32,056 bases of DNA from contig CANRKB010000017.1 in the NCBI GenBank assembly GCA_947631115.1, positions 1-32,056 on the forward strand. Reading direction: 5' to 3'. The first letter of the stretch is position 1. Each line of letters starts with the position of its first letter. The notes under the pieces are model-generated. The model was not told the DNA's origin, did no database searches, and worked only from the letters and a program-made list of their open reading frames with translations. The position numbers were made by a program, and so were the translations under genes. This stretch comes from an uncultured Clostridia bacterium. Lineage in GTDB: Bacteria > Bacillota > Clostridia > Oscillospirales > Ruminococcaceae. Shown here in pieces: positions 24,138-32,044 of this stretch.

Positions 24138-24263
24138 TTACTTTTTCTTCCTCGTAAATATCATCACAAGCACTATTGCAAGCGCAACCGCCGCAACCGA
24201 GATCAAAATACCCGCGTCGTCAAATCCCGTCGCAGGTATCTGCGCAGCTTCTAACATATCCAT
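24138..24263 (-). CDS. 41-residue small protein resembling a cell-wall sorting signal
   Basis: On the minus strand MDMLEAAQIPATGFDDAGIL is followed by the hydrophobic helix ISVAAVALAIVLVMIFT and a basic tail RKKK. This is the exact layout of an LPxTG-type sorting signal (IPATG, helix, positive tail), but with no room for a signal peptide or a secreted domain. It starts 10 nt after the tetR stop, with GAGG overlapping that stop as a ribosome site, and ends at the terminator 24103-24137. It may be a stand-alone single-pass membrane peptide or the surviving 3' end of a surface-protein gene. No sortase gene is in the window. Alternative starts: the second ATG at 24257. Confidence 0.6.
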   Translation of the reverse strand: MDMLEAAQIPATGFDDAGILISVAAVALAIVLVMIFTRKKK

Positions 24264-24273
24264 AAGCCCTACC

Positions 24274-24870
24274 TCAGCTAAGCTTGTTTAAAACTACCGC
24301 CTTAATACTCTCTTCCGCCGCCATGCTCGCATAGGTCGCAGCTTCTTCAAGCGTAGGTATCTTTTTGTTCTTCCACTCGAAAAATGCCGTGATAAATCCG
24401 CCGACCGCATACGTCGCGGCAAATCTCGCCTTTTCAAACGAAATATCGCCAACGCTCTTTACTATCTTTCCCGCAAGCTCGTCAATTATCTCGCTTACGC
24501 GTCCGACAAAAGCACCCTCCATGTCAAATCTCAGGTGGCGGAAATAATGTTCGAAATCAAACGTCACCATTTCGTTGAGCTTTATAAAAACTCCGTATAT
24601 ACACTCGCAGAAATTGTTGTCGCGGAAGTTCAGGACAATGCCCCTCAGAGCCTCTACAAGCTCAGTCTCTATCTCGTTTACAATATCCGTAATGCTGGTG
24701 TAGTGAGTATAAAATGTGCGCCTGTTTACTCCCGCCTTACGCGAAAGCTCGCTCACCGTTATACTCGCTATGTCTTTCGTTTCAGCTATCTCAAAAAGCG
24801 CGGCCCTTATAGCTTTTTTTGTGCGTGCAACCCTTTTGTCTACGCCGTGTCGATTTTTTCCGTATGGCAT
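24274..24870 (-). CDS. TetR/AcrR-family transcriptional regulator
   Basis: 198 residues from ATG at 24870, which has GGTGA about 5 nt upstream; an in-frame TTG at 24894 is less likely. The N-terminal helix-turn-helix is typical: TKKAIRAALFEIAETKDIAS then ITVSELSRKAGVNRRTFYTHYTS (about 38-60). The C-terminal half is the ligand/dimer domain, ending AATYASMAAEESIKAVVLNKL. Its promoter and a palindrome between promoter and start suggest autorepression. It is followed by the 41-residue membrane peptide, probably its co-transcribed partner. The inducer is unknown. Confidence 0.88.
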   Translation of the reverse strand: MPYGKNRHGVDKRVARTKKAIRAALFEIAETKDIASITVSELSRKAGVNRRTFYTHYTSITDIVNEIETELVEALRGIVLNFRDNNFCECIYGVFIKLNEMVTFDFEHYFRHLRFDMEGAFVGRVSEIIDELAGKIVKSVGDISFEKARFAATYAVGGFITAFFEWKNKKIPTLEEAATYASMAAEESIKAVVLNKLS

Positions 24871-24909
24871 AACAGTCACCGTCCTTTTCACCAACCGTCT
24901 TCGTCCGAT

Positions 24910-24930
24910 AAGTATTCAACTAAAATACTT
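24910..24930. promoter_or_regulatory. Candidate TetR operator
   Basis: Inverted repeat AAGTATT-CAACTAA-AATACTT, just downstream of the -10 box of the tetR promoter. The position fits autorepression; binding is inference. Confidence 0.45.
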
Positions 24931-24938
24931 TATACCTC

Positions 24939-24967
24939 ATATTATCATATTTTAAATTGTTCGTCAA
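24939..24967 (-). promoter_or_regulatory. Promoter of the TetR gene
   Basis: On the minus strand TTGACG (24967-24962), 17-nt spacer, TAATAT (24944-24939), in the gap between recQ and tetR. Confidence 0.65.
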
Positions 24968-25017
24968 GGACTTTAGACAATTTTCGGCATAATACACAAA
25001 AAAGCCTTAATTGTATA

Positions 25018-26811
25018 CTAAAAAGAAGCCGTTTTTTTGGAATATTCGTTTATAACCGAAAGGAATTTTTTTCCATATCGTTCCGCTTTCCTCATTCCTA
25101 CGCCCGAAACCCTCAAAAGTTCTTCGTGATTTTTCGGAAGAACCGCGCACATATCCAAAAGCGTTGCGTCCGTAAACACAACATAAGGCGGTACTCCCAA
25201 TGCAGCGGCAGTCTTTTTCCTGAGCGCTTTCAGTTTTTCAAACAGCTCGTTGTTTTCGGGAACGGGGCGTTTATTCTTTTCAAAACGCATTATGACAGTT
25301 CCCTTTTTCTTTATAAGCTCGTCGGCTTTTAAAGTGAGCAGGCATAACTGTCCGTCTTGCTCTATATATTCTTCTTTTAAAAGATAGTCCGCTATCAGCT
25401 GTAATCTTTCAGGCTTTACACTTTTCATAATGCCGAAAGTCGAAAGCGTTTCATAACCGTTTTCGGCAATACGGCTGTCGGATATTCCGAGGAGGATATT
25501 TTTTATAACGTTTATGTTCTCGGTTTTGCCGCGCTGCTTTAAGCGATAAATGCAGGACAATATCTTCTGTACTTCCACGGTTACGTCCTCAACCTCGACG
25601 TTGTTGACGCAATTTCCGCAGTTTCTGCAGTTATGCGGATAATTCTCGCCGAAATACAAAAGTATCTCTCTGCGCAGGCAGGCTGTTGTTTCGCAGTAAG
25701 CCGTCATTTTTTTAAGCCTCAGATAGTCGCGCTTTTTAAGCTCGTTCTGTTCTTCAAAAGACAACTCGCTGTCCTCGTGAGAATGTTCTATCATAAACTT
25801 TGCAATGGCAATATCGCTCTTGCTGTAAAGAAGAATACACCGCGCGGGAGAGCCGTCGCGCCCTGCCCTGCCCGCCTCCTGATAATAGCTTTCAAGGTCT
25901 TTGGGTATGTTGTAATGAACGACCAGCGGAACATTGCTCTTGTCTATTCCCATTCCGAAAGCGTTTGTCGCGACGATTACATCGACCCTGTCGTGAAGAA
26001 AATCTTCCTGGGCGGTCTTGCGTTGTTCGGACGAAAAGCCCGCGTGGTACGCCGCGGCTTTTATGCCGTTTCTCAAAAGCATTTGCCCGACATATTCGAC
26101 ATTCTTTCTCGTCGAACAATAAACGATTGCTCCCGAAACGTTCTTTAAAATTTTAAGAAGCTCGTCGTCCTTGACCTCGGGCTTTCTTACCTCGAAAAAC
26201 AGGTTCGGTCTGTCAAAGCCCGTGGTTATCGAAAACGGATCGTTAAGCTCCAGAAGCCGCTTTATATCGTTTTTTACAGCGGAAGTCGCGGTCGCGGTAA
26301 ACGCGGCGACAACAGGACGTTTTTTAAGCGTTCGGATAAATTCCGCTATCTTCAGATACGACGGTCGGAAATCCTGCCCCCAGTGCGAAACGCAATGCGC
26401 CTCGTCTATTGCTGCAAGCGGTATCTCAATTTCATCGCAAAGTTTTAAAAAGCTCTCGGAAGTAAGCCTTTCGGGCGCGGCATAAATAAGCTTCAGCTCT
26501 CCCGCGTATGCTCTGCGGCAGATGTCAAAATATTCCGCGCTGTCAAGCGAACTGTTTATGTACGCCGCGCTTACGCCGATTTCCCGCAGGTCCTCAACCT
26601 GACACTGCATAAGCGAAATGAGCGGAGAAATAACTATCGCCGTTCCGTTCATAACAAGCGCGGGTATCTGAAAACAAAGCGATTTTCCCGCGCCCGTCGG
26701 CATTACGCAAAGGCAATCCCTGCCGCTCAGGATATTGTCGACTATCTGCTCCTGCCCCTCGCGAAAACCGCTGTGACCGAAATACTTATGCAAGACTTCG
26801 TTTTTGTCCAT
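25018..26811 (-). CDS. recQ: ATP-dependent DNA helicase RecQ
   Basis: 597 residues, full length. The helicase core has the FGHSGFREGQEQIVDNILSG motif 0, Walker A MPTGAGKS (K43), DEAH (136-139) with CVSHWGQDFRPSY (the RecQ aromatic loop), FTATAT, and the motif VI-type QEAGRAGRDG (311-320). The zinc-binding cysteines are C378, C395, C398 and C401 (C-x16-C-x2-C-x2-C). A winged-helix RQC domain (about 410-510) and a C-terminal HRDC domain (about 517-592) follow. RecQ unwinds DNA 3' to 5' in recombination and fork repair. AGG lies 7 nt before ATG. It is transcribed leftward; the terminator of the ABC operon is just upstream. Confidence 0.96.
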   Translation of the reverse strand: MDKNEVLHKYFGHSGFREGQEQIVDNILSGRDCLCVMPTGAGKSLCFQIPALVMNGTAIVISPLISLMQCQVEDLREIGVSAAYINSSLDSAEYFDICRRAYAGELKLIYAAPERLTSESFLKLCDEIEIPLAAIDEAHCVSHWGQDFRPSYLKIAEFIRTLKKRPVVAAFTATATSAVKNDIKRLLELNDPFSITTGFDRPNLFFEVRKPEVKDDELLKILKNVSGAIVYCSTRKNVEYVGQMLLRNGIKAAAYHAGFSSEQRKTAQEDFLHDRVDVIVATNAFGMGIDKSNVPLVVHYNIPKDLESYYQEAGRAGRDGSPARCILLYSKSDIAIAKFMIEHSHEDSELSFEEQNELKKRDYLRLKKMTAYCETTACLRREILLYFGENYPHNCRNCGNCVNNVEVEDVTVEVQKILSCIYRLKQRGKTENINVIKNILLGISDSRIAENGYETLSTFGIMKSVKPERLQLIADYLLKEEYIEQDGQLCLLTLKADELIKKKGTVIMRFEKNKRPVPENNELFEKLKALRKKTAAALGVPPYVVFTDATLLDMCAVLPKNHEELLRVSGVGMRKAERYGKKFLSVINEYSKKTASF

Positions 26812-26837
26812 TTTTAAACCTGCTTTTAGTCAAAATA

Positions 26838-26873
26838 GTCGGTCTTAAAACACAACAGAGCTTTAAGACCGAC
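26838..26873 (-). terminator. Hairpin between the ABC importer operon and recQ
   Basis: Arms GTCGGTCTTAAA (26838-26849) and TTTAAGACCGAC (26862-26873), followed on the minus strand by TATTTTG. It lies 8 nt beyond the ATPase stop codon; the U-tract is short. Confidence 0.7.
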
Positions 26874-26881
26874 ATACAATT

Positions 26882-27655
26882 TTAGTTTCCGCATTCAATG
26901 CTTATCTCATTAAATTTTCCGAGAATATCTTCTACAACGAGCTTTTCTTTTTCTTCTCCCGAAATGTCCATGACCGCTTTTCCCTCGTGCAGCATTAAGA
27001 GCCGCGTTCCGTAGCTTACTGCGAAACGGAGATTGTGCGTTACCATAAGCGTCGTGTACTTCTTTTCGCTTATAACGCGCTTTGTTATCTCCATTAGCGT
27101 TTCGGAGGATTTGGGGTCGAGCGCCGCCGTATGCTCGTCGAGAATAAGCAGGTCGATGTCGGTCATTGTCGCGATTATAAGAGCAAGCGCCTGCCTTTGT
27201 CCGCCCGAAAGCGAACCCGCAAGCACGCCCAGACGGTTTTCAAGCCCCATGCCGCACATTTCGAGCAAGGTCTTATAATACTCCTCGCGCTGTTTATTGA
27301 CCGCTCTCGAAAGCCCGTAACGCCGATTTTTATTATCCGCAAGCGCTAAATTTTCAAGAATGGAAAGGCTCGCGCAAGTTCCCATTTTCGGGTCCTGCAA
27401 AACTCTGCCAATGCGCCTTGCGCGCTTGTATTCGGGAATGTCCGTGATGTCGTTTCCGTTGAAGATAACTCTTCCGCTGTCGGGACGGCTTGTTCCGCAG
27501 ACCATATTTAAAAGCGTTGTCTTGCCGCTGCCGTTTGAGCCGACTATCGCCACAAACTCCCCGTCGTTTACTTCGAGGTTGAAATCATTAAACAGTCTGT
27601 TTTCATCGACCGTTCCCGCATTGAACACCTTTTGGATATTATTCAGTGAGAGCAT
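26882..27655 (-). CDS. ABC importer ATP-binding protein (COG1101 type)
   Basis: 257 residues from the ATG at 27655, set by GGGAGGG 5 nt upstream; the frame continues further upstream but into the permease gene. ABC motifs: Walker A GSNGSGKTT (K45), Q-loop RVLQDP, signature SLSGGQRQ, Walker B LLILDEHTAALDP, switch VTHN. COG1101-like ATPases pair with COG4120 permeases and COG2984 binding proteins, the two upstream genes here. The start overlaps the permease end by 17 nt, so the operon is binding protein, permease, ATPase. Characterised relatives of this importer class carry tryptophan or tyrosine; the ligand here is not shown by the sequence. Confidence 0.92.
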   Translation of the reverse strand: MLSLNNIQKVFNAGTVDENRLFNDFNLEVNDGEFVAIVGSNGSGKTTLLNMVCGTSRPDSGRVIFNGNDITDIPEYKRARRIGRVLQDPKMGTCASLSILENLALADNKNRRYGLSRAVNKQREEYYKTLLEMCGMGLENRLGVLAGSLSGGQRQALALIIATMTDIDLLILDEHTAALDPKSSETLMEITKRVISEKKYTTLMVTHNLRFAVSYGTRLLMLHEGKAVMDISGEEKEKLVVEDILGKFNEISIECGN

Positions 27656-28601
27656 TTTTACCCTCCCTGTTCGTTTTATTTTTTCGGAATAGTTTTTTGA
27701 AAAATTCTCCGACATGCTTTCCGCCGAGAATAAGCGCAATAAGGAATATCGCCGCTTTTACGAAATTGTTCCACTCGGTCGGTATTCCGAGAGTCAATAC
27801 TATCTGATAAGAAGCCTTATAAATAATGCTTCCGAGTATCACCATCGTCGTGCCTTTCATAAAGCGAACGCGCTTGAAAAGGCTTATGCCGATTATTACA
27901 GACGCAAGACCGAGAACGACCATTCCCGTTCCCATCTGCTGGTCGGCGCTGCCTTTGTTCTGGGCAATTACCGAACCCGCGAGCGCCGCAAAGCCGTTTC
28001 CGAGCATAAGTCCGAAGATCTTTACAGAGCCGGGGTTTTTGCCGAGCATTGTCGTATAGCGCTCGTTGTCGCCCGTTGCGCGGAGCAGCAACCCGCTTTT
28101 TGTTTTAAGAAACAGGTCGAGCAGTATCTTGCACACAATGACAATAAGCAGCGAGATTAGCAGCGTTCTCAGAGCGAAGCCGCCCAGAGTTTTGGGGATA
28201 AGACCCGCGAGAGAGCTGTTGAAGATAGTGTCTTTTGTGAAGAACGAAGCTATCGCCATACCGTCTGTTCCCGTTTTTATAAGCACAAGGTTTACGGAGA
28301 GCATGGCGGTGTACATGATTATTCCGCAGAGAAGCGGGATAATGCCGAGCTTTACGTTCATAATGCCCGTGAGCATACCCGCAAGCATTCCCGCCGCAAA
28401 AGAAATAACAAGGCACAGCCACGGATCAACGCCGTTTACTATAAGCACGCCCGTAAGCACCGCGCCTAGCGGGAAAGTTCCGTCTACCGAAAGATCGGGA
28501 AAATCAAGAACGCTGTAGGAAATATACATTCCCAAAGCCAAAAGGGCGTACATCAGACCCTCTTCGCCTATTCCGATAAGAATATTTAAGAAAACAGTCA
28601 C
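27639..28601 (-). CDS. ABC importer permease (COG4120 type)
   Basis: 320 residues with about eight to nine hydrophobic segments. The BPD_transp_2-like permease pattern is seen in LGMYISYSVLDFPDLSVDGT, NVKLGIIPLLCGIIMYTAML, LLRATGDNERYTTMLGKNPG (coupling loop) and MLGNGFAALAGSVIAQNKGS. A lysine/arginine-rich tail (FFKKLFRKNKTNREGK) ends it. It starts 34 nt after the binding-protein gene and overlaps the ATPase gene. Together the three form a complete importer for a small organic solute, probably an amino acid by family resemblance. Confidence 0.9.
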   Translation of the reverse strand: MTVFLNILIGIGEEGLMYALLALGMYISYSVLDFPDLSVDGTFPLGAVLTGVLIVNGVDPWLCLVISFAAGMLAGMLTGIMNVKLGIIPLLCGIIMYTAMLSVNLVLIKTGTDGMAIASFFTKDTIFNSSLAGLIPKTLGGFALRTLLISLLIVIVCKILLDLFLKTKSGLLLRATGDNERYTTMLGKNPGSVKIFGLMLGNGFAALAGSVIAQNKGSADQQMGTGMVVLGLASVIIGISLFKRVRFMKGTTMVILGSIIYKASYQIVLTLGIPTEWNNFVKAAIFLIALILGGKHVGEFFKKLFRKNKTNREGKNALTE

Positions 28602-28635
28602 ATTTGCACGCCCTTTCGGTCATTTAATTCGGCTA

Positions 28636-29670
28636 TCAGCTGTTTGTGGTCACCTTTTCGGCGTCTTTATACGCTTCGGGAAGCGTGATGTTAAACTTCG
28701 CGAGAACTTCCGTATTGACAACGGGCGTTACATCGCTTACTTGTGTAACGGGCAATTCCGAGCATTTTGCTCCGCCGAGAACTTTGACCGCCATTTCGGC
28801 TGTTTTCTTTCCGAGCGCAACATAGTCGATAGACATTGAAGCGATACAGCCGTTCTTTACCTGCTCTACTTCGGAGCCGTATACGGGGATACCCGCTGCG
28901 TTTGCCTTTTCAAGAACTACAGAAAGGCTGTTTACAACGTTGTTGTCGGTGAAGTTGTTTATGCAGTCTACCTTTGAAGCAAGGTCTGCGGCAGCCTGGG
29001 GAATATCCGCCGAACCCGAAACGCCGCTTTCCACTACCTCTACGTTCTTTGCTGCGCAAAGCTCTTTGAACTTTTTCAGATGAGCTACGGAGTTCGCCTC
29101 GGTAGTCGTATAGAGAACGCCTATCTTCTTTGCGTCGGGCTGGCAGGCAAGAATAAGTTCAAGCTGTTCTTCGAGGTTTAAAATATCCGCCGTGCCGTTG
29201 CAGGTGTCAAGACCCGCGTCAAGGCTCGTAGCAAGTCCCGCCGCCACCGGCTCGGAAACCGCGCAGAAAATAACGGGAATATCCGTGTCCTTTGCCGCCG
29301 CATATGCGGAGATCGCCGCGGGAGTAGCTATGGCAAATATAAGGTCATAGCCGTTTGCAACCATATTCTTTGCATACTGGTCGCAGTTTTCGCCGCTGTT
29401 CTGTCCGTTCTGAAAATCAATTTCGTATTTGTCCTTATACTCGCTTTCTTCAAGACCCTGCTTTATTCCGTTGTAGCAGTTGTCGAGCGAGGGATGAGCG
29501 GCATACTGGATAACGCCGATTTTAAGCTTATCGGCGCTGACGCTGCCGCCGGAATTGCCGCCGGAGTTACCGCCCGCATTACCGCCGGTGCTGCCGCCGT
29601 TATTGTCGCAGGCGCAAAGCCCGAGCGTCATTGATAGCGCAAGAAACGCGCTTAATATTTTCTTTTTCAT
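28636..29670 (-). CDS. ABC importer substrate-binding lipoprotein (PF04392, TrpX-like)
   Basis: 344 residues. A lipoprotein signal peptide (MKKKILSAFLALSMTLGLCAC) has the lipobox LCAC with lipidated C21. A Gly/Asn/Ser-rich linker (about 24-44, GGN/GGS repeats reflected as a short DNA repeat near 29540-29600) leads to a two-lobe binding domain: LKIGVIQYAAHPSLDNCYNG, IPVIFCAVSEP, KKIGVLYTTTEANSVAHLKK, GIPVYGSE and CIASMSIDYVALGKKTAEMA. This is the ABC_sub_bind family. GGAGG is well placed before ATG, and promoter and operator-like palindrome lie upstream. Confidence 0.93.
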   Translation of the reverse strand: MKKKILSAFLALSMTLGLCACDNNGGSTGGNAGGNSGGNSGGSVSADKLKIGVIQYAAHPSLDNCYNGIKQGLEESEYKDKYEIDFQNGQNSGENCDQYAKNMVANGYDLIFAIATPAAISAYAAAKDTDIPVIFCAVSEPVAAGLATSLDAGLDTCNGTADILNLEEQLELILACQPDAKKIGVLYTTTEANSVAHLKKFKELCAAKNVEVVESGVSGSADIPQAAADLASKVDCINNFTDNNVVNSLSVVLEKANAAGIPVYGSEVEQVKNGCIASMSIDYVALGKKTAEMAVKVLGGAKCSELPVTQVSDVTPVVNTEVLAKFNITLPEAYKDAEKVTTNS

Positions 29671-29692
29671 TTATAATTTCCTCCTATATTAC

Positions 29693-29702
29693 TAACCGGT
29701 TA
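29693..29702. promoter_or_regulatory. Candidate LacI-family-type operator
   Basis: Perfect palindrome TAACCGGTTA between the -10 box and ribosome site of the ABC importer operon. The AACCGGTT core resembles operators of LacI/GalR-family repressors. No such regulator is in the window; the assignment is tentative. Confidence 0.4.
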
Positions 29703-29729
29703 CGTATTCTTTTTGTTGCATACTACACA

Positions 29730-29758
29730 ATTATACCACCTTTTGCGAATTTTGTCAA
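29730..29758 (-). promoter_or_regulatory. Promoter of the ABC importer operon
   Basis: On the minus strand TTGACA (29758-29753), 17-nt spacer, TATAAT (29735-29730): full consensus, about 60 nt before the lipoprotein start. Confidence 0.85.
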
Positions 29759-29870
29759 GTGGTTAAAAGCAAAAGGCAAGAATTTAAATTCTTACCCCTG
29801 TTGTCAATTGACAGTATACAATGTACAAGTATTCAGTAATAATCTAAAGGCTGTTTGCTGAATTTAACGT

Positions 29871-29900
29871 ATAAAAAGGCTAGAATTTAAACTCCAGCCT
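29871..29900 (-). terminator. Terminator of the sodium symporter gene
   Basis: Stem AGGCT...AGCCT (29877-29881 / 29896-29900), extended by GA/TC and AT pairs, followed on the minus strand by TTTTTAT. It lies 26 nt past the symporter stop. A second perfect palindrome, AAGAATTTAAATTCTT, lies at 29778-29793 without a clear role. Confidence 0.75.
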
Positions 29901-29926
29901 CTTTTTTATACTAATTGTTTTACGCT

Positions 29927-31477
29927 TTATCCAAGCTCTTTCTTGCAGTCCTCAAGGAGTTTTTCGTCCTTTTCAAGGTTCTTGTTCTTGGTAACTGCGC
30001 TTACCAGCGGGACGATTATCAGTCCGAAAAGCATTGCGATAGCGCCCGCGTTTATCGGAGAAGCGAGATTAAGCGGGAGCGAAGCTGCCGCTTTTGTCGC
30101 TTCGGGGAAGAAACCGAGGCTGAATATAAACATATGCGCAACGGTTATACCAACGCCCGAGATAAAGCTTGCCCAGACGGCGGCTTTTGTTATCTTCTTT
30201 GAGAACAGTCCGTAGAGGAAAGGCGCAAGGAACGCTCCCGCCAAAGCGCCCCATGAAATGGACATAAGGGTCGTAATATATGCGTTGGGGTTAAGGGCGA
30301 TTATTACGGATATAAGCAGGAACACCGCTATAAGAATTCTCATTATCAGAACCTGCTTTTTGTCGCTCATACCTTTCTTCATCATGGGCTTTATAAGGTC
30401 GATGGTGAGGGTCGAGCTTGAAGTAAGAACAAGCGAAGACAACGTCGACATTGAAGCCGAAAGCACAAGCACCACCACTACCCCTATCAGAAATTCGGGG
30501 AGCGCGTCTTTTAACATCTGCGGCACGATAGAGTCAAACGCAAGCTTTCCGTTTACGCTTTCAATAAGCGTTTCGCCGTTTGCGCCCGTTCCGTAGAGCC
30601 TGCCGAAGCCGCCCATGAAATACGAGCCGCCCGCTACTACAAGCGCGAATATAGTCGAGATTATAGTGCCGCGCTTTATCGCCGCGTCGTCTTTTATCGC
30701 ATAGAACTTCTGCACCATCTGCGGAAGTCCCCATGTGCCGAGAGATGTAAGAATTACAACGCCTATAAGGTTTATCGGGTCGGGACCGAAAAGCGTATTG
30801 AGAGAATTTGCGGGAACGTTTGTATCGGTTATCTGTCCGAGACCGTTCAGCGCTTCGGTAAATCCGCCCTTTCCGTTTATAACGCAGATAACGACCGCGA
30901 CAATTCCTATAAGCATGATTATTCCCTGTACAAAGTCGTTTATCGCGGTCGCGGTATAGCCGCCGAGAATAACGTATGCCGCCGTAAGCACCGCCATGCC
31001 TATAAGGCAGGCTTCATAAGGCAGATCGAACGCCATATTGAACAATCTAGAAAGTCCGTTATAAACAGACGCCGTATACGGGATAAGGAACACGAAAACA
31101 ATTATTGCCGCGACTATCTTCAGCGCCTTTGAACTGTAGCGCTTCTCGAAAAATTCGGGCATGGTAGACGCGTTTAACTGTTTTGTCATAACTCTGGTTC
31201 TTCTGCCCATTATTATCCACGGGAGCATTGAACCTATAATCGCGTTTCCTATGCCTATCCAGGTAGCCGAAACGCCGTAGCTCCAGCCGAACTGTCCCGC
31301 ATAACCTATAAATACGACCGCCGAGAAATAGGACGTTCCATATGCAAACGCCGTAAACCAGCCGCCGATGTTTCTTCCTCCGAGAACGAAATCTGACACG
31401 GAGGACGCTCTCTTACGGCAGTATATTCCTATTCCGATCATTACCGCAAGGTATACCGCCAGTATTACATATGTCAT
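29927..31477 (-). CDS. Sodium:solute symporter (SSS family, PutP-like)
   Basis: 516 residues from ATG at 31477, with AAAGGAT 6 nt upstream; a farther in-frame ATG lacks a ribosome site. About 13 membrane helices. SSS landmarks are SSVSDFVLGGRNIGGWFTAF near the start, YTATAINDFVQGIIMLIGI in the middle and the sodium-site region LSASMSTLSSLVLTSSSTLT (compare PutP AAVMSTLSCQLL). LGTWGLPQMVQKFYA is also typical. It brings a small organic solute into the cell with sodium; proline or a similar amino acid is possible, but the substrate is not proven. It has its own promoter and terminator, so it is a single-gene unit. Confidence 0.92.
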   Translation of the reverse strand: MTYVILAVYLAVMIGIGIYCRKRASSVSDFVLGGRNIGGWFTAFAYGTSYFSAVVFIGYAGQFGWSYGVSATWIGIGNAIIGSMLPWIIMGRRTRVMTKQLNASTMPEFFEKRYSSKALKIVAAIIVFVFLIPYTASVYNGLSRLFNMAFDLPYEACLIGMAVLTAAYVILGGYTATAINDFVQGIIMLIGIVAVVICVINGKGGFTEALNGLGQITDTNVPANSLNTLFGPDPINLIGVVILTSLGTWGLPQMVQKFYAIKDDAAIKRGTIISTIFALVVAGGSYFMGGFGRLYGTGANGETLIESVNGKLAFDSIVPQMLKDALPEFLIGVVVVLVLSASMSTLSSLVLTSSSTLTIDLIKPMMKKGMSDKKQVLIMRILIAVFLLISVIIALNPNAYITTLMSISWGALAGAFLAPFLYGLFSKKITKAAVWASFISGVGITVAHMFIFSLGFFPEATKAAASLPLNLASPINAGAIAMLFGLIIVPLVSAVTKNKNLEKDEKLLEDCKKELG

Positions 31478-31548
31478 AAAATATCCTTTCCGCTTTAACA
31501 GTTTTATGCATAAAAGCACGCAAGCGTTAAAGCAATGAAGTACAATTT

Positions 31549-31577
31549 ATTATAACACATAGTTATAAAAAAGTCAA
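31549..31577 (-). promoter_or_regulatory. Promoter of the sodium symporter gene
   Basis: On the minus strand TTGACT (31577-31572), 17-nt spacer, TATAAT (31554-31549). Confidence 0.82.
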
Positions 31578-31628
31578 GTAGTAATATAGGACGTTTCGAT
31601 AATTTTAAATAATATACACTTTGTATAA

Positions 31629-31672
31629 CAAAAACCGTGTAAAGCCTATGCAGATAAACGGGCTTTACACGG
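31629..31672 (-). terminator. Terminator of the Cys-rich small protein gene
   Basis: Perfect 12-bp stem CCGTGTAAAGCC (31635-31646) / GGCTTTACACGG (31661-31672), followed on the minus strand by TTTTTG. It lies 22 nt after the stop codon. Confidence 0.85.
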
Positions 31673-31694
31673 CTGTTTAATTGTTTTAATAAGC

Positions 31695-31871
31695 TTACCG
31701 GCGCTTTTTACAGGAGCTTTCGCCGCTATGGCATTTAGAGCAGTCGCCGCAGCACGAGCCTTTTCCCGAGCGCCTGTCCTTTACAAGTTTTACTGTTGCC
31801 GCGGCTAATGCCAATAATAACAGCGCGGCTACGACTATCGTTCCCCAATTCTCCGAAAGAAACTCCAGCAT
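31695..31871 (-). CDS. FeoB-associated Cys-rich membrane protein
   Basis: 58 residues: MLEFLSENWGTIVVAALLLL, continued hydrophobic to about residue 27, then KLVKDRRSGKG and a cysteine cluster SCCGDCSKCHSGESSC before KKRR. This is the layout of the PF12669 family of small membrane proteins that usually accompany feoB (ferrous iron uptake): one N-terminal helix and cytoplasmic cysteines (C40, C41, C44, C47, C54). AGGGAAG precedes ATG. It has its own promoter and terminator and no feoA/feoB gene beside it within the window, which is atypical for the family. Metal binding is likely from the cysteines but not shown. Confidence 0.88.
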   Translation of the reverse strand: MLEFLSENWGTIVVAALLLLALAAATVKLVKDRRSGKGSCCGDCSKCHSGESSCKKRR

Positions 31872-31891
31872 AATATCACTTCCCTGCTTTT

Positions 31892-31920
31892 ATTATATAC
31901 CGATTTTCCGTTTATGTCAA
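31892..31920 (-). promoter_or_regulatory. Promoter of the Cys-rich small protein gene
   Basis: On the minus strand TTGACA (31920-31915), 17-nt spacer, TATAAT (31897-31892). A second TTGACA lies just upstream (31929-31924), making a short direct repeat. I see no clear Fur box. Confidence 0.85.
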
Positions 31921-32015
31921 CATGTCAACGTAAAATTTCGCGGTCGGGTTTATTTTCCCGACAATGACGAAAATTTTAAAAATGTTATGATACAATAGAT
32001 ATGTTACAAAAAGAG

Positions 32016-32044
32016 AAGACAAACGACCTCAAATATGTTATAAT
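32016..32044 (+). promoter_or_regulatory. Possible rightward promoter at the window edge
   Basis: AAGACA (32016-32021), 17-nt spacer, TATAAT (32039-32044). It would drive a gene beyond the window. The -35 box is only a partial match. Confidence 0.4.
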
